Source: Deltaproteobacteria bacterium (GTDB lineage: Bacteria > Myxococcota > Kuafuiibacteriia > Kuafuiibacteriales > Kuafuiibacteriaceae). From it: a DNA stretch of 55,482 nt. A program made the translations under genes and the position numbers. The stretch covers positions 1 through 55,482 of the forward strand of contig WYAZ01000129.1 of NCBI GenBank assembly GCA_011526105.1, in the 5' to 3' direction. Within the stretch, counting starts at the first letter, position 1. The number at the start of each line of letters is the position of its first letter. Below the pieces are notes generated by a model that saw only the letters and a list, made by a program, of their open reading frames with translations, was not told where the DNA came from and did no database searches. Shown here piece by piece: positions 1 to 11,343 of the stretch.

Positions 1-7
1 AAGACGC

Positions 8-80
8 GAGGCCCGCAAGGCGGGCCGACGAATGCGCTATCCTGCGATAACGCGAGGAGGCCCAACACGGCGGGCCGACG
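8..80. repeat. Two direct repeats with hairpin potential in a gene-free start region
   Basis: A block of about 23 bases at 8-30 (GAGGCCC, then GGCGGGCCGACG) recurs at 57-80 with a few changes. The first copy can fold through GCCCGC and GCGGGC around AAG. The stretch 1-438 contains no open frame I would defend: the frames that exist are short, overlap each other on both strands and have no recognisable domain or ribosome site. The repeats may be the end of an upstream intergenic element or a terminator-like structure, but there is no T-run. Confidence 0.35.
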
Positions 81-438
81 CGGATCGGCCGAAATCGCGA
101 CCGAGGGGGTTTTGAGATGAGCTCTAGCCTTCATGTGCGTTCGGCGCGACGTCACGCCCCATCACGTCGTCTTCCAAGCCCATGGCGGAGACGATGGTGG
201 CGCATCCGTCGGAGCCCCATCGACGTGAATGGGCGAGAACGCGCCGAGTCGTAGCGCGCCCGAACCGCATTCAACACGAGCAGAGGTTCGAGGCTTCGTT
301 CTGGCAACTGTCCCTGGGTAGAGTCGGCGCACCAAGGAGACCTGCGAAGGCCACGGGTCTCATCGACCGGGAGGCTGGAGAGGTGGAGCGGGCCAGTCAA
401 GGCTCTTTGGGCGCTCGAGGCTCGAGGGCCTTGCGCAC

Positions 439-1419
439 TCAGGCGCCGGTTCGCAAGAAGATGGCCTCGTTCATCGGCGCCACCGCGCCCGCCAGCCTCG
501 GCGCGGCCGCGAACGCGAGTGAGGCCGCGCGCCAACGTGGGGCGTCGGTCCGCGCCGGGAGCCAGCGGCCGCCCTCCTTGCCGTACGGGAAGTAGCAGGG
601 GAACGCGGCGAGCCAGGCGTCGATCCGTTCGAAGTTGTAGGCCGACGTGGCTCGATGAAACTTTGGCAGTGCGGCCGCGATCTGGCGCATCGAGAGGAAG
701 CGACAGAACTGATCGGTGCGCCCGCCGAATCGTGCGGCGTAGCGCCTGCGAAGCGGGGTGGGCATCCAGTGTCCAAATAGGAGGCCGGTGTCGTGACCGT
801 CTTTCGGGAACCAGAGGTTAGGTGTGCTGAGCACGAGCGCACGTCGGGCTCGCCCGGCGAGCTTCTCGAGCGCTTCGATCGGTCGCGGTACGTGCTCGAG
901 CGTCTGGAGGGTGAAGACGACATCGGCGTCGCCCGCCGGCAGCGCGTGAATGTCGCCGAGCTCGAAGCGCACGCGGGTGCGGGGTAGTCCAACCCGCTCG
1001 GCAAGCTCGCTTGCGATGTCGACCGCGGCCTGCGTCTTGTCGTAGCCGACGATGGAGCGCCCCCCCGCCAGCACGAAGGCGATTGCGTTGAGGCCCTTGC
1101 CGCTCGCGCACTCGATGGCGTCAGCGGCGCGCAGGTCGAGCAGATGGCCCAGAGGTCGATGATAGAAGCGTAGGAAGAAGTCCGCAGCCCAAGCAGGGTC
1201 TGTGCCGACCTTCGACTCGAGCCAGCTACGCGTCTCGTCGGAGAACACACCTTCGAGCTCCTTGGAGAGCGCTCGCTTCGGCGCGCAGGCGGAGCCGCTC
1301 TCCGCCGATGCGGCCGGCGATTGCGCGTGGGGAGCGACGGATACGAGATCGTCAGGCGCCGTGCTGCTCGGAGTGCTCATCCTTGACGGATGGCTGGGGA
1401 CGTCATCTGTCGTGGACAT
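439..1419 (-). CDS. Class I SAM-dependent methyltransferase
   Basis: Likely transfers a methyl group from S-adenosylmethionine; the acceptor is unknown. The Rossmann methyltransferase core spans roughly residues 95-220 of 326. Motif I reads ECASGKGLNAIAF (about 103-115), an acidic residue follows in GYD (about 126), and motif IV/post-IV reads VVFTLQTLEHV (about 167-177), the layout of Methyltransf_11-type enzymes of the UbiE/bioC style. The start is placed at the ATG at 1419; an in-frame upstream start at 1461 would add 14 residues of poor coding quality. The first 50 residues are Ser/Pro/Ala-rich and probably disordered. It stands alone, in the same direction as the TPR lipoprotein gene behind it. 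Family call is firm, substrate cannot be read. Confidence 0.8.
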   Translation of the reverse strand: MSTTDDVPSHPSRMSTPSSTAPDDLVSVAPHAQSPAASAESGSACAPKRALSKELEGVFSDETRSWLESKVGTDPAWAADFFLRFYHRPLGHLLDLRAADAIECASGKGLNAIAFVLAGGRSIVGYDKTQAAVDIASELAERVGLPRTRVRFELGDIHALPAGDADVVFTLQTLEHVPRPIEALEKLAGRARRALVLSTPNLWFPKDGHDTGLLFGHWMPTPLRRRYAARFGGRTDQFCRFLSMRQIAAALPKFHRATSAYNFERIDAWLAAFPCYFPYGKEGGRWLPARTDAPRWRAASLAFAAAPRLAGAVAPMNEAIFLRTGA

Positions 1420-1581
1420 GACCGGGATTCTACGCCTGCTGGAAGGACGCGGCCATACCATGGTGAGGAGGAACGAGATCCAAGGCGCGAAGAATGGATC
1501 CGCGGTTCGGCCCGCCCTTCTCTCGAAGGCTGAGCCGACCGCTGGGGTGGGGCTGCTGCTCTCGAGTTCGAACCCGAGGTC

Positions 1582-2274
1582 TCACTTCTTCGCGGGTTTG
1601 GATGAAGGTCCCGCCGGCGCCGAGGAGGGTCCGCCGGGCGGCGCCTTTGTGCCGCCGTGCGAGGCGCCCTTGGTATACGTCTTGATGACTTTGAGCCGGT
1701 CCGCCAAACCGAGCTGCTCTGCGTACTCGGGCGTGTCTTTGATGATCGCCTCCCAGGCGGCGATGGCGTCGTCGGTGCGCTTGTTCTTGGCGAGCATCAC
1801 CAGCCCGAAGACCCATCGAATCTCGGGCTCGGTGGGCATGAGCTCGTAGGCGAGCTCGGCCGGCTGCATCGCGTCGACGGCCTTGTCTTGCGCGAAGAGC
1901 ATCTCCGCGACCCCGGCGAGAGCGAGTGGATCCTTCGGCTTGGCCTTCAGCGCCGCGCGATACTCGACCTCGGCCGCGCGCGCATCACTCTTCTTGCGGG
2001 CCTCGATCGCACGAAGCATCGCCTCGGCGTACGGATCGGGCACAGCCGCGACCGCGGCGCCACCGGTGGTGGAAGGATGCGGGTTGAGGCTCAGCGCCTT
2101 ACCGGAGTGCAGCTCGGCGCTGGGGGCCCGCGTCGCGGTGGTGGTCGGCGCCGGAGCGGGGGGCGGCGCCTTGGGCGGCGGAGGAGGAGGCGCGGGCGGT
2201 GTCGCGGAATCACACGACCCCATCACGACCGAGCAGGTGAGAAGCGAAGCAAAGCGAGAGAGGTGCCGCTGCAT
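1582..2274 (-). CDS. TPR-repeat lipoprotein
   Basis: Predicted 230-residue envelope lipoprotein. A short hydrophobic signal ends in VMGSC with the cysteine at 21, followed by a very Pro-rich linker (about 25-45) that would hold the folded part away from the membrane. Residues about 85-195 form helical pairs with TPR spacing (AEVEYRAALKAKPKDPLALA, then a second and third unit around AELAYELMPTEPEI and AIAAWEAIIKDTPEYAEQ). The tail is Pro/Gly/Lys-rich. TPR lipoproteins are generally protein-interaction modules; no specific partner can be named. It lies just downstream of the ACIII operon on the same strand (65 bp from actF), so it could be co-transcribed and might help assemble that complex, but this is only positional inference. 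Confidence 0.75.
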   Translation of the reverse strand: MQRHLSRFASLLTCSVVMGSCDSATPPAPPPPPPKAPPPAPAPTTTATRAPSAELHSGKALSLNPHPSTTGGAAVAAVPDPYAEAMLRAIEARKKSDARAAEVEYRAALKAKPKDPLALAGVAEMLFAQDKAVDAMQPAELAYELMPTEPEIRWVFGLVMLAKNKRTDDAIAAWEAIIKDTPEYAEQLGLADRLKVIKTYTKGASHGGTKAPPGGPSSAPAGPSSKPAKK

Positions 2275-2339
2275 GAAGCAGAGGCAACACCCACCAGGTT
2301 TGAAGTCAACGGGGCCGCCGAAAGGAGCGCCTCAGACGG

Positions 2340-3566
2340 TCAGTAATTCTCGTGCGTGAGCGACTCGGAGAGGCGCGGGTCATTGATCCCTATGACCGCG
2401 TTTTTACTCAGAAAAACACCCATCACCGCGAGGAAGATACCGGTCACCCCCACGATGGCCGTGATGTCCGTCCAGCTCACGGATAGGTGCGAATGCGCAC
2501 CGTGACCACCGGCGTTGGGCATCACCAGCCAGAAGATGTCCACGAGGTGCATGAAGAGCGTGTACCAGCACGCAATCGCGAGGACCTTCGGGTTCCGCTT
2601 CACGTGCCGCGAGAGCAAGAAGAAGAACGGGATGAAGAAGTGCAGCACCGGGAGCGCGTAGCTCACGTACTCCCAGCCCCCGTGCAGACGCACGAGGAAG
2701 AACTCGGTCTCTTCCGGGATGTTCGCGTACCAGATCAGCATGAACTGACTGAACGCGATGTAGGCCCAGAAGATGGTGAAGCCAAAGAGGTACTTACCGA
2801 GATCGTGATAGTGCTCGATCGTGATCGCCTGCTGAAGCACTCCAGCCTTCTTGAGCGCCATGCTCACCAAGGTGAGGAATGCGTAGAACGCCAGGATCGA
2901 GGCCGAGAAGTAATACAGACCAAAGATGGTGGAGTACCAGTGCGGCTGCAGCGACATCAGCCAGTCGATGGAGGCGAAGCTGAGTGTGAGCACCCAGAAG
3001 AAGAGGCCCACCGCGCTGAACTTTCGTAGACCCAGGCTGATGCGGTCGCGGGCGGCGAGATCGTTCCCCAGGGTGTCCTGACGCACGGAGAAGCGATAGA
3101 GCAGCGTGCCAAACAGGGACCAGATGAAGAAGTAGAAGACCGCTCGCCCGAAGAAGAACTCATTCGAGAGGAACCAGCGCTTCTTCTCGAGGATCTCATC
3201 CGTCTCGTGGGTCCAAGGGTAGAGCGCGTGCATGCCGAGCAAGGCGATGGGAAGGAACAAGAGCGCGAACAGCGGCAGCGACGCGGCCATGCTCTCCCCG
3301 ATGCGCTTGAACACCGCGGACCACTGGCTGCGCACGACGTGCTCGATGAGCAACCAGCCCAAAGCGGCGAGCGCGATGCCGAGCACCGCCGCGAAGGCCC
3401 ACAGGTAGCTGAACATGGCGCGTTGGCCGTGTTCACCCACTCCGGCCGCGAGTGTGGCCCCGATGCCCGCGATGCCGAGTCCGCCGCCGATGACGGGGAG
3501 CCGGCTCCACAGGCTGGAAGCGGGAATGTTGATGTCGGTAGGTTTGGCGACTTCTACGTGACTCAC
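2340..3566 (-). CDS. actF: Alternative complex III subunit ActF (NrfD-like quinone-site membrane subunit)
   Basis: Polytopic membrane subunit of the quinol:cytochrome c oxidoreductase that replaces the bc1 complex. The 408-residue chain has about ten hydrophobic segments beginning near residue 25 and matches the NrfD/PsrC-like fold shared by ActC and ActF; the final position in an actABCDEF order supports ActF rather than ActC. The start is a GTG at 3566 (the protein begins MSHVEVAK), seven bases after the actE stop, so translation is probably coupled. In known ACIII, ActC and ActF sit side by side in the membrane and contribute the quinol site and possibly proton paths. Confidence 0.9.
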   Translation of the reverse strand: MSHVEVAKPTDINIPASSLWSRLPVIGGGLGIAGIGATLAAGVGEHGQRAMFSYLWAFAAVLGIALAALGWLLIEHVVRSQWSAVFKRIGESMAASLPLFALLFLPIALLGMHALYPWTHETDEILEKKRWFLSNEFFFGRAVFYFFIWSLFGTLLYRFSVRQDTLGNDLAARDRISLGLRKFSAVGLFFWVLTLSFASIDWLMSLQPHWYSTIFGLYYFSASILAFYAFLTLVSMALKKAGVLQQAITIEHYHDLGKYLFGFTIFWAYIAFSQFMLIWYANIPEETEFFLVRLHGGWEYVSYALPVLHFFIPFFFLLSRHVKRNPKVLAIACWYTLFMHLVDIFWLVMPNAGGHGAHSHLSVSWTDITAIVGVTGIFLAVMGVFLSKNAVIGINDPRLSESLTHENY

Positions 3567-3573
3567 GACGTCC

Positions 3574-4533
3574 TCACTTCAGGCTCTGGATGTAGAGCGA
3601 TAGGCTCTCGATCTCGAGATCGGTGAGCGGCAGCTGGGGCATGACCGGCGGAAAACCGGTGACCACTTTGGCCGCGGGCTCCTTGATGGACTCGGCCAGA
3701 TACGCCGCGTCCGCGACGACGTCGCCGCTCGCGGTGGACCGCGTGGAGCCGTACAACGCCTTGAAGCTCGGCCCGACCAGGCGGGTACCGTCCAAGCTGT
3801 GGCATGCGTTGCAGCCCTTGGCAGCGTAAAGCTGAGAGCCGTGCAGCTCGGAGGCGGTGTCCGTCGCTTCTACGACCAAGAGCACGCCGCCTTCCATTTC
3901 GACCGCGGGGTCTTTGGCCTTCTGCTGTGACCGAACGTAGGCGACGATCGCCCAGCGATCGAGGAGCGGGATCTGCGAGGCGTAGGAGCCCATGTTGCCC
4001 TGGTTCACGCCGTTCTTGATCGCGGCGTAGATCTGCCCCGCCGGCATCGTCTTGATACGAGCGTCGTGGAGCGAAGGCGGCGGGATGGTGAGCCGCGGAT
4101 TGCTGTCGAAGCCAACCTGCGCGAGCGGCCCTTGGCCATCGAGGCCAACACCGTGACAGGGCGTGCAGAAGATGTCGTAACGGGCTTGGCCACGGCGGAT
4201 GAGCGTATCCGGGAGACTGCCGCCCGCTTTGACCGCGTCCGGAAAACGGAGCGAGCTGTTGCCCTCTTCGTCCTGGCCTTCTTCGAGGAGGAGGTCCTCG
4301 CCGAGCTGGCCTTGGGCCACCGTGCCGGGGACCGGAGGTCGCATGATGCGGCCATCGGCAAAGAGCCCGGTGGTGTCCGCGCGGTACGCCTTGCCCCGCT
4401 CTTGGGTGTCCATGTTGCGGATGAGGTGAATGGGCGGCTCCTCGGACTCGTAGCCCCGGCAACCGAGGCCGGTCGCAAAGGCCGCGAGGCCGACGAGAGC
4501 GAGTGTTCTGGAGGTCGACTCGAGCAGGTTCAT
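3574..4533 (-). CDS. actE: Alternative complex III subunit ActE, diheme cytochrome c lipoprotein
   Basis: Periplasm-facing cytochrome c subunit of ACIII, predicted lipoprotein (signal ending TGLGC, cysteine 25; 319 residues). Two c-type heme sites are visible: CTPCH at 123-127 and CNACH at 241-245. The well-studied ActE subunits carry one heme, so this protein seems to hold an additional C-terminal cytochrome c domain that could pass electrons out of the complex to the soluble or oxidase-bound acceptor. It ends seven bases before actF and begins one base after the actD stop, typical for the operon. Family assignment rests on operon order and on the N-terminal region seen in ActE; the heme count is read directly. 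Confidence 0.87.
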   Translation of the reverse strand: MNLLESTSRTLALVGLAAFATGLGCRGYESEEPPIHLIRNMDTQERGKAYRADTTGLFADGRIMRPPVPGTVAQGQLGEDLLLEEGQDEEGNSSLRFPDAVKAGGSLPDTLIRRGQARYDIFCTPCHGVGLDGQGPLAQVGFDSNPRLTIPPPSLHDARIKTMPAGQIYAAIKNGVNQGNMGSYASQIPLLDRWAIVAYVRSQQKAKDPAVEMEGGVLLVVEATDTASELHGSQLYAAKGCNACHSLDGTRLVGPSFKALYGSTRSTASGDVVADAAYLAESIKEPAAKVVTGFPPVMPQLPLTDLEIESLSLYIQSLK

Positions 4534-4534
4534 T

Positions 4535-5071
4535 TCAGTCCTCCAGCTCCTCGATGAGGCTCGCGCCGGTCGATTCGAGCAGCAACCGCGTGTACTTGGT
4601 GTCGAAGTTCTTGTCCTTCGCTTCGATCATGATGAAGAACTTGTCGTCGGTGACACGTTCGAAAGCCTTCGAAGCAAAGGCCGGGTGATGCGGACGCGGT
4701 AGACCGTTCAGGATCCAGTTGCCGAGAAACGCGGCCAAGCAGCTCGAAAGAACCGTCATCTCGTACCAAATGGGCACGTAGGCCGGCAGCGAGAAGATCG
4801 GCTTGCCACCCACGATATAGGGCGACAGCTCGTTCATGGCGTAGATCAAGAAGCCCAGCATGCCGACGCTGCCGGTCACGCCACAGACCAGCACGATCCA
4901 CGGCAGAATGGTCGGCTTCATGCCCATGGCCCTCTCGAGACCATGCACCGGGAACGGTGTGCAGGCGTCCCATCTCTGATAGCCCTCGTCTCGCACCTTC
5001 TCGCAGGCGTGGTAGAGCTCGGCCGGGTTCTCGTATCGGGCCAAGTAGCCCCAGAGCTTCGTCGTACTCAT
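4535..5071 (-). CDS. actD: Alternative complex III subunit ActD (DUF3341)
   Basis: A 178-residue ACIII subunit with two membrane helices (about 54-79 and 97-120) between hydrophilic ends, beginning MSTTKLWGYLARYENPAEL; the WGYLA...Y start, the DACTPFPVHGLERAMG segment and two central helices are the DUF3341/ActD layout. It anchors to the NrfD-like subunits; its own role is structural and not well defined. The gene sits three bases after actC and one base before actE, inside a tightly packed operon. Confidence 0.9.
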   Translation of the reverse strand: MSTTKLWGYLARYENPAELYHACEKVRDEGYQRWDACTPFPVHGLERAMGMKPTILPWIVLVCGVTGSVGMLGFLIYAMNELSPYIVGGKPIFSLPAYVPIWYEMTVLSSCLAAFLGNWILNGLPRPHHPAFASKAFERVTDDKFFIMIEAKDKNFDTKYTRLLLESTGASLIEELED

Positions 5072-5074
5072 GAC

Positions 5075-6555
<1,481 letters not shown>

Positions 6556-6556
<1 letters not shown>

Positions 6557-9500
6557 CAGCCGATCTCCTCGTTCTCGTTGCGAACTCGCGCGAGGTAGGA
6601 CGTCCTCGGTCGCACGTTGAGTTCCTGCAACAGCTCGTAGTTCCGTCCGCTCTTCTTGAGTGCATGCACCTTCGACTTCGGGTCGTTGATGTTGCCGAAG
6701 GTGATGGCCTCGGTCGGGCAGGCCTGAGCGCAGGCGGGCGTGACCGCGCCGTCCGGTAGACCCTTTCGGTCCTCGCCATTGCGCTTCGCCACCACCTTGG
6801 CCTCCTCCACGCGTTGCGTGCAGTAGGTGCACTTCTCCATGACACCTCGGTATCGAACCGTGACGTCCGGGTTCCGTTGGAGCTTCACGGTCTTCATGCG
6901 CTCCGCCTGCTCGGCGTTGACGAAGAAGTCGCCGGTCACGGTGTAGTCGAGGTAGTTGAACCGACGCACCTTGTACGGGCAGTTGTTCGCGCAGTACCGC
7001 GTGCCGATGCAGCGGTTGTACGCCATGCCGTTCAGGCCTTCTTCGTCATGGACCGTGGCGCCCACCGGGCAGACCGGCTCGCAGGGCGCGTTCTCACAGT
7101 GCTGACAGGCCACCGGCTGGTGAACCGCCTGCGGCTGATCGACGTCGCCCGAGAAGTATCGGTCGATGCGCATCCAGTGCATCTCGCGGCCGAGCAGCAC
7201 CTGCTCGCGACCCGCGGCCGGCACGTTGTTCTCGGACACGCAGGCCACCGCACAAGCGTTGCAGCCGGTGCACGCGGACAAATCGATCACCATGCCCCAC
7301 TGCTGGCCCTCGTAGGTGACCTCGTTCGTGGGCTGGATGGGTTTGGAGGGGCGATGTGGATGCTTCTGATCCTTCTCGAGCAGGTTGCTCGGGATGTCGC
7401 CCTTGCGCGCGAAGGCCGCGCCACCCGCGCCCAGCTCTTTGGCGCTGCCGCTGCGGTAGAGCGGACGCGTCGAAAGGCCGAGCGCTCGGTCGACTCCCTC
7501 CCCCGCGCTCATTTGAGCAAAGGTGAGCTCCTTCAGCGGATTGCCAGGCACCGAGAAGTGGTCCTGCGTCGAGCAGAGCCCGACCGTGGCGCCGGTCTTT
7601 CGCAGGCTCACCCCGGTGACGACGGCGCCCGCGTCGAGCAGCGGATTCACGTCCACCCCGACGTCCTTGGCGACCTCACCCGCAGTGCGCCCGAAGCCCG
7701 CGTTGATGGCGAGCGTGAACGGCGCGAGCCCCGGCATCACGAACGTGGGCGCGGTGATCTTACGACCTCCGACGCTGAGCTCGACGATGTCCGAGGTGTA
7801 GCCGTTGCGATCGACCGCGCTGTTGATGCCGAGCTTCTTGGCGAGGCTGGGCGCCACGAGCACCGCGTTGTCCCAGCAGAGCTTCGACATGTTGTCCGGC
7901 AGCTCCATGATCCAAGAGAGATTCGAGAGGCGGCCGTCCAGGGCGTGCCCGCGCATGGCCACGAGCTCGAGCGCACCGTCGCTGGGAGCCTTCACCGCGA
8001 CGGAGCTGAGCGCGTCGGCCACGGAGGCCGAGGCGAGCTCCGGGGCTTCGAGCGACGCCCGACGACCCTCGATCACCCCGTCGTGCAAAGCGCGCCGCCA
8101 AGCCTTCTCGCTCGCGAGCGCTTGGCCCTCGCCGCGCCACGTGGCCTCGACCAAACCCTTGTCGACGGTCTTGGCCTGCCCGAGCAGCTGCGCGAGCACG
8201 GAGATCGCAGGTCGCGATCCATGAAGCGGCAGGATGAGCGGCTGCACGATGGACGCGGTGCCATCCCAAGCCTGGGCGTCTCCCCAGGCTTCGAGGAAGT
8301 GTGTACCCGGCAAGTGCCAAGTGGCCTTCGCCCCGGTCTCGTCCGGCATCACGCCGAGGTGAACGACGGTCTTGGCCTTGCCCATGGCGGAGGCGAAACC
8401 GAGCGCGCCAGGTGCGGTGTAGACGGGGTTGCCATCCAGGATGAGCAGCGTGTCGACCTCACCCGCGTTGAGCGACGCCGCGAGCGCGTCGATGCCCTTC
8501 GAAGCGACGGCCGGGCTCGTGCTGAGCGAGAGCGCCCCGCTCTCGAGCGCGCCGAGCGCGACGTTCATGGCGAGCGCGAGCGCGTGCACTGCAGCCGGCT
8601 GGTTCTCACCGACCATGATGAGCCCCTTGCCGCGGCTGGAGGCTAGATCCTTCGCCAAGGCGGCGACGAACTTGCCCGCGTCCGCAGGAACGGTCTTGCC
8701 CGAGACCATCGTGGCGATCTCGACCGGCAAGGCGACGCCGTGCTTCTGCACCAGAGCATCGGCGAGCGCTGCGAGGAGCTCGACGCCCTGCCCCGAGGCC
8801 CACCGCACGCGGTGATCCGCGTTGGTGCCGGTGCCCGAGTACACTGCCTCGGCCACGTAGAGCCGCATCATGCCCGCGAGGTCGGACTTCTTCTCGACCG
8901 CGCGAGATCGCCCGAAGGCGCGCGAGTGGCGAAGATGATCCGGACCCGCGTTCAGGAAGTCCGAGTCCAAAGCGAAGACGACCCTAGCCTTGGTGAGATC
9001 GTGATGGGCGCGCGCTCCGGGACCAAAGGCGAGCTCGGTGCCCTCGACCTGGCGCGCCGGGGCAAGCGGATCGAAGCGATAGATCTTGGCCTCGGGATAC
9101 TGAGCTCGAACCGCCGCGAGCAGGCGCTCGGAGGTCGGACCGGTGAGCGGCTCGGCGAGTATCGCAAAGCCCTTTCCGGCGTTCGAGCCGAGGGCGGCGT
9201 TGATCGCACGCGCGGCCTCGTCCCAAGCCGCCCAGGTCGCCGCCGCGCCGCCCTTCAGCGGGTTGCGAGCGCGGTCTGGGTCGTAGAGCTTCAAGATCTC
9301 GGACTGCGCCCAGACATCCGAAGCTCCGAGCGAGCTCTGATGGCGCGGGTTGCCTTCGATCTTGGTGGGCCGGCCTTCGTGCGCCTCGACGAGCAATCCG
9401 AGGGCACCTTCGGAGCGCTGCATCGCGGTGGCGTACATGAGCCGAACGCCCGGAATGACGTTCTCGGGTTGCTTGACGAAGGGGAGGATGCCCTCCTCCG

Positions 9501-9726
9501 GTCGCCGGGCCACGCCGCAGCCGACCATCGACAGCGCGATGGACGCACCGGAGATCTTGAGCGCTTCTCGCCGAGAAAAACCGGTGGAGGACGTAAGGCC
9601 GCTGGGGAACTCGACGTCGTAGGTGGACACGACCGACTCGTCGCCGGCCTTGTGCTCGAGGGAACGCCAGTGGCTCGGCGCGACGCCGAGGTCTGAACGG
9701 ATGGGGGCGGAGGGATCTCGTTTCAT
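6556..9726 (-). CDS. actB: Alternative complex III subunit ActB (iron-sulfur/molybdopterin-like subunit)
   Basis: The large 1056-residue electron-transfer subunit of ACIII. A twin-arginine motif ([10 protein letters not shown]) is followed by a hydrophobic stretch, so the protein is probably exported folded by Tat. Residues about 80-750 resemble the molybdopterin oxidoreductase fold that has lost its cofactor in this family. The last third is a ferredoxin-like subunit with four cysteine clusters: [25 protein letters not shown], a YCANNCP group, and KCTYC with a later ACAQACP; ActB normally carries three [4Fe-4S] and one [3Fe-4S] cluster. It lies 12 bases after actA. Together with ActA it forms the periplasmic path from quinol to cytochrome c. 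Confidence 0.93.
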
Positions 9727-9738
9727 CGGTCGTTCCTT

Positions 9739-10461
9739 CTAGCGGTGGCAGCCATTGCAGCCGTAGGCGGCAACGATGATCGGCTCACCCTGTGCGTTCA
9801 CTTGATGCACGCGAGAGATGCTGCCCGGCGGGGCGAGCGTCTTGACGATCTTGGACGCTTTCTCGGCCCAACCCGGACCCGGGGTCCAGCCCATCTTGGT
9901 GATGGCTTCGACCGGCCGCAGGTTGGGTTCGGGGTTGGAGTGGCAGTCGACACACCAGCTCATGGAGAGCGGCTTCACCTGTTTCACGACCTCCATCTCG
10001 TCGACGCGGCCGTGGCAGGACTCGCAGCCGATGGCGGCGCGGTTGTCACCGACGCCCACGCCGACGTGCGCGCTGTGATCGAAGAACGCGTAGTCGGGGA
10101 GCTTGTGGATACGAAGCCAGGGAATGCTTTCTCCTGAGGCCCAGGAGTCACGAACGGGAGCGAGCAGCGCCGACTTGGGCTTCACTTGCAGGTGGCAGTT
10201 CATGCACGTCTGCGTAGAAGGAACGCCGGCCATCGGGCCACGCTCCACGAAGGAGTGGCAGTAGCGACAGTCGAGCTCGAGGCGACCCGCGTGCAACAGG
10301 TGGCTGTACTGAACCGGCTGGCGCGGCTTGTAACCCACGTCCGTGTGCCAGGGCGAAGCCCACATGTAGAAGGCGAACACCACGAACACGGACGCCACGC
10401 CGCCGCCGGCGGCGAGCATCTTCGGGGTCTCGTTGGTCCACTTTGGAAATATCTGAGCCAT
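9739..10461 (-). CDS. actA: Alternative complex III subunit ActA, pentaheme cytochrome c
   Basis: First gene of the ACIII operon proper; 240 residues with a single N-terminal membrane helix (about 17-34) and five CxxCH heme sites: CRYCH, CMNCH, CESCH, CVDCH and CNGCH, the last at the extreme C-terminus. Five hemes is the usual number for ActA, which passes electrons from ActB to ActE or to the oxidase. The heme motifs are read directly; the name also rests on the unbroken actABCDEF order. It is preceded by the SCO-like gene with a 27-base gap, so all seven genes may be one transcript starting near 11145. Confidence 0.93.
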   Translation of the reverse strand: MAQIFPKWTNETPKMLAAGGGVASVFVVFAFYMWASPWHTDVGYKPRQPVQYSHLLHAGRLELDCRYCHSFVERGPMAGVPSTQTCMNCHLQVKPKSALLAPVRDSWASGESIPWLRIHKLPDYAFFDHSAHVGVGVGDNRAAIGCESCHGRVDEMEVVKQVKPLSMSWCVDCHSNPEPNLRPVEAITKMGWTPGPGWAEKASKIVKTLAPPGSISRVHQVNAQGEPIIVAAYGCNGCHR

Positions 10462-10488
10462 CTCTAAACCTCTTCGGACCTGGGTCGA

Positions 10489-11145
10489 TCAGGGCGTCGC
10501 GCCATGGAGCGCAAACATGCGCACCGCGTTGATGGCGTGGCCTCGACCTTCATCGTCGGCCGGCCAGAACCCGCGCACCGCACCGTTCTGATCGACCACA
10601 GCGTAAGTAGGACGTGCGAGGAATTTGATTCTCCGCTCGGTGAGTCGTTCGGTCTGCTTTAGCCAGCCGTCAGCGAAGCGCTCCCATACTGGATCCATCG
10701 CCGCCGCTTCTCCGCTCACGAGATGCCACAGGGGCTCGTTCGCGGCGTACTGGCGCCTGGCCGCTTCCACTGCTTCGGGCCGCACGAAGGTCACCATCGC
10801 GACCCGTTCGCCCAGATCCGCGATGTGTTTGGCGGCGCCGGCAAAGTGCTGCAGATCCTTCTCGCACTCCGCCTCGCATTCGGAGCCCATGAAGCTCGCC
10901 AGCCAAGCCTTGCCTCGAAGCGTCTCGGCCCCGAAAGGCGCAAGGCTGGCCGCTTCCGAGCCCACGTTCGAAAGAGACCAAGTCCCAAGCATCTCGAGCG
11001 GCGCCGGCGCACGCAGCGCGAGGCGCTGGACGAACGGCAGTGCGGTGATCGTCGCGGCGCCCAGCACAAAAGCGATGACGAACGGATTTCGCCACGGCTT
11101 TGCGGGGGCTTCGATAGGCCCGGATTCGAGGGCGGTCGCCACCAT
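10489..11145 (-). CDS. SCO1/SenC-like thioredoxin-fold protein, divergent
   Basis: A 218-residue protein with one N-terminal membrane anchor (about 22-43) and a thioredoxin-like domain. The region SFMGSECEAECEKDLQ carries a CxxxC pair at the place where SCO proteins have their copper-binding CxxxC, but without the usual following proline. A late ARPTYAVVDQNG segment fits the SCO/redoxin core strand; the usual conserved histidine is not obvious. SCO proteins deliver copper to the CuA site or keep it reduced. Its place at the head of the ACIII operon suggests a thiol or assembly role for the cytochromes or the oxidase. A second, more canonical SCO gene lies at 50839-51411. Confidence 0.7.
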   Translation of the reverse strand: MVATALESGPIEAPAKPWRNPFVIAFVLGAATITALPFVQRLALRAPAPLEMLGTWSLSNVGSEAASLAPFGAETLRGKAWLASFMGSECEAECEKDLQHFAGAAKHIADLGERVAMVTFVRPEAVEAARRQYAANEPLWHLVSGEAAAMDPVWERFADGWLKQTERLTERRIKFLARPTYAVVDQNGAVRGFWPADDEGRGHAINAVRMFALHGATP

Positions 11146-11193
11146 CGGGGCGGCTATTAGAGGGTGCAGACTCCCCTGTCACCTCGGGACGTT

Positions 11194-11218
11194 GCGACAC
11201 CGTGCGGCATTTTGTCGC
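11194..11218. promoter_or_regulatory. Inverted repeat upstream of the ACIII/SCO operon, shared with the oxidase operon
   Basis: GCGGCA-TTT-TGTCGC at 11204-11218 is a near-perfect palindrome with a three-base centre, and an additional half-site GCGACA lies 10 bp away at 11194-11199. The same element, perfect there, lies upstream of the cytochrome c oxidase operon at 45666-45680. It sits about 50 bases upstream of the SCO-like gene start, a sensible distance for promoter control. Its half-site spacing could suit a CRP/FNR-type or other dimeric regulator; which one is unknown. No recognisable gene for that regulator is beside it. Confidence 0.6.
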
Positions 11219-11343
11219 GCGGGGGTGGGGTTCGGCCTAGCGGACGCGCGGGAAGGCCCGCCGAGGCTCCGGTGAGGGCCCAGAGCGGCCGCAGGCATCC
11301 GGGGGGTTCACGTGAACTCGACGACCTGAGCAATAGGGGCTCC

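Noticed and set aside
182-595. Open frames on both strands in the first 600 bases
   Set aside because: They overlap each other, lack ribosome sites and recognisable domains, and the right part is antisense to the methyltransferase gene.
6814-8646. Long open frame on the plus strand (610 codons)
   Set aside because: It is entirely antisense to actB, whose cofactor motifs are clear; the translation is His/Arg-rich without a domain. High GC makes such shadow frames common.
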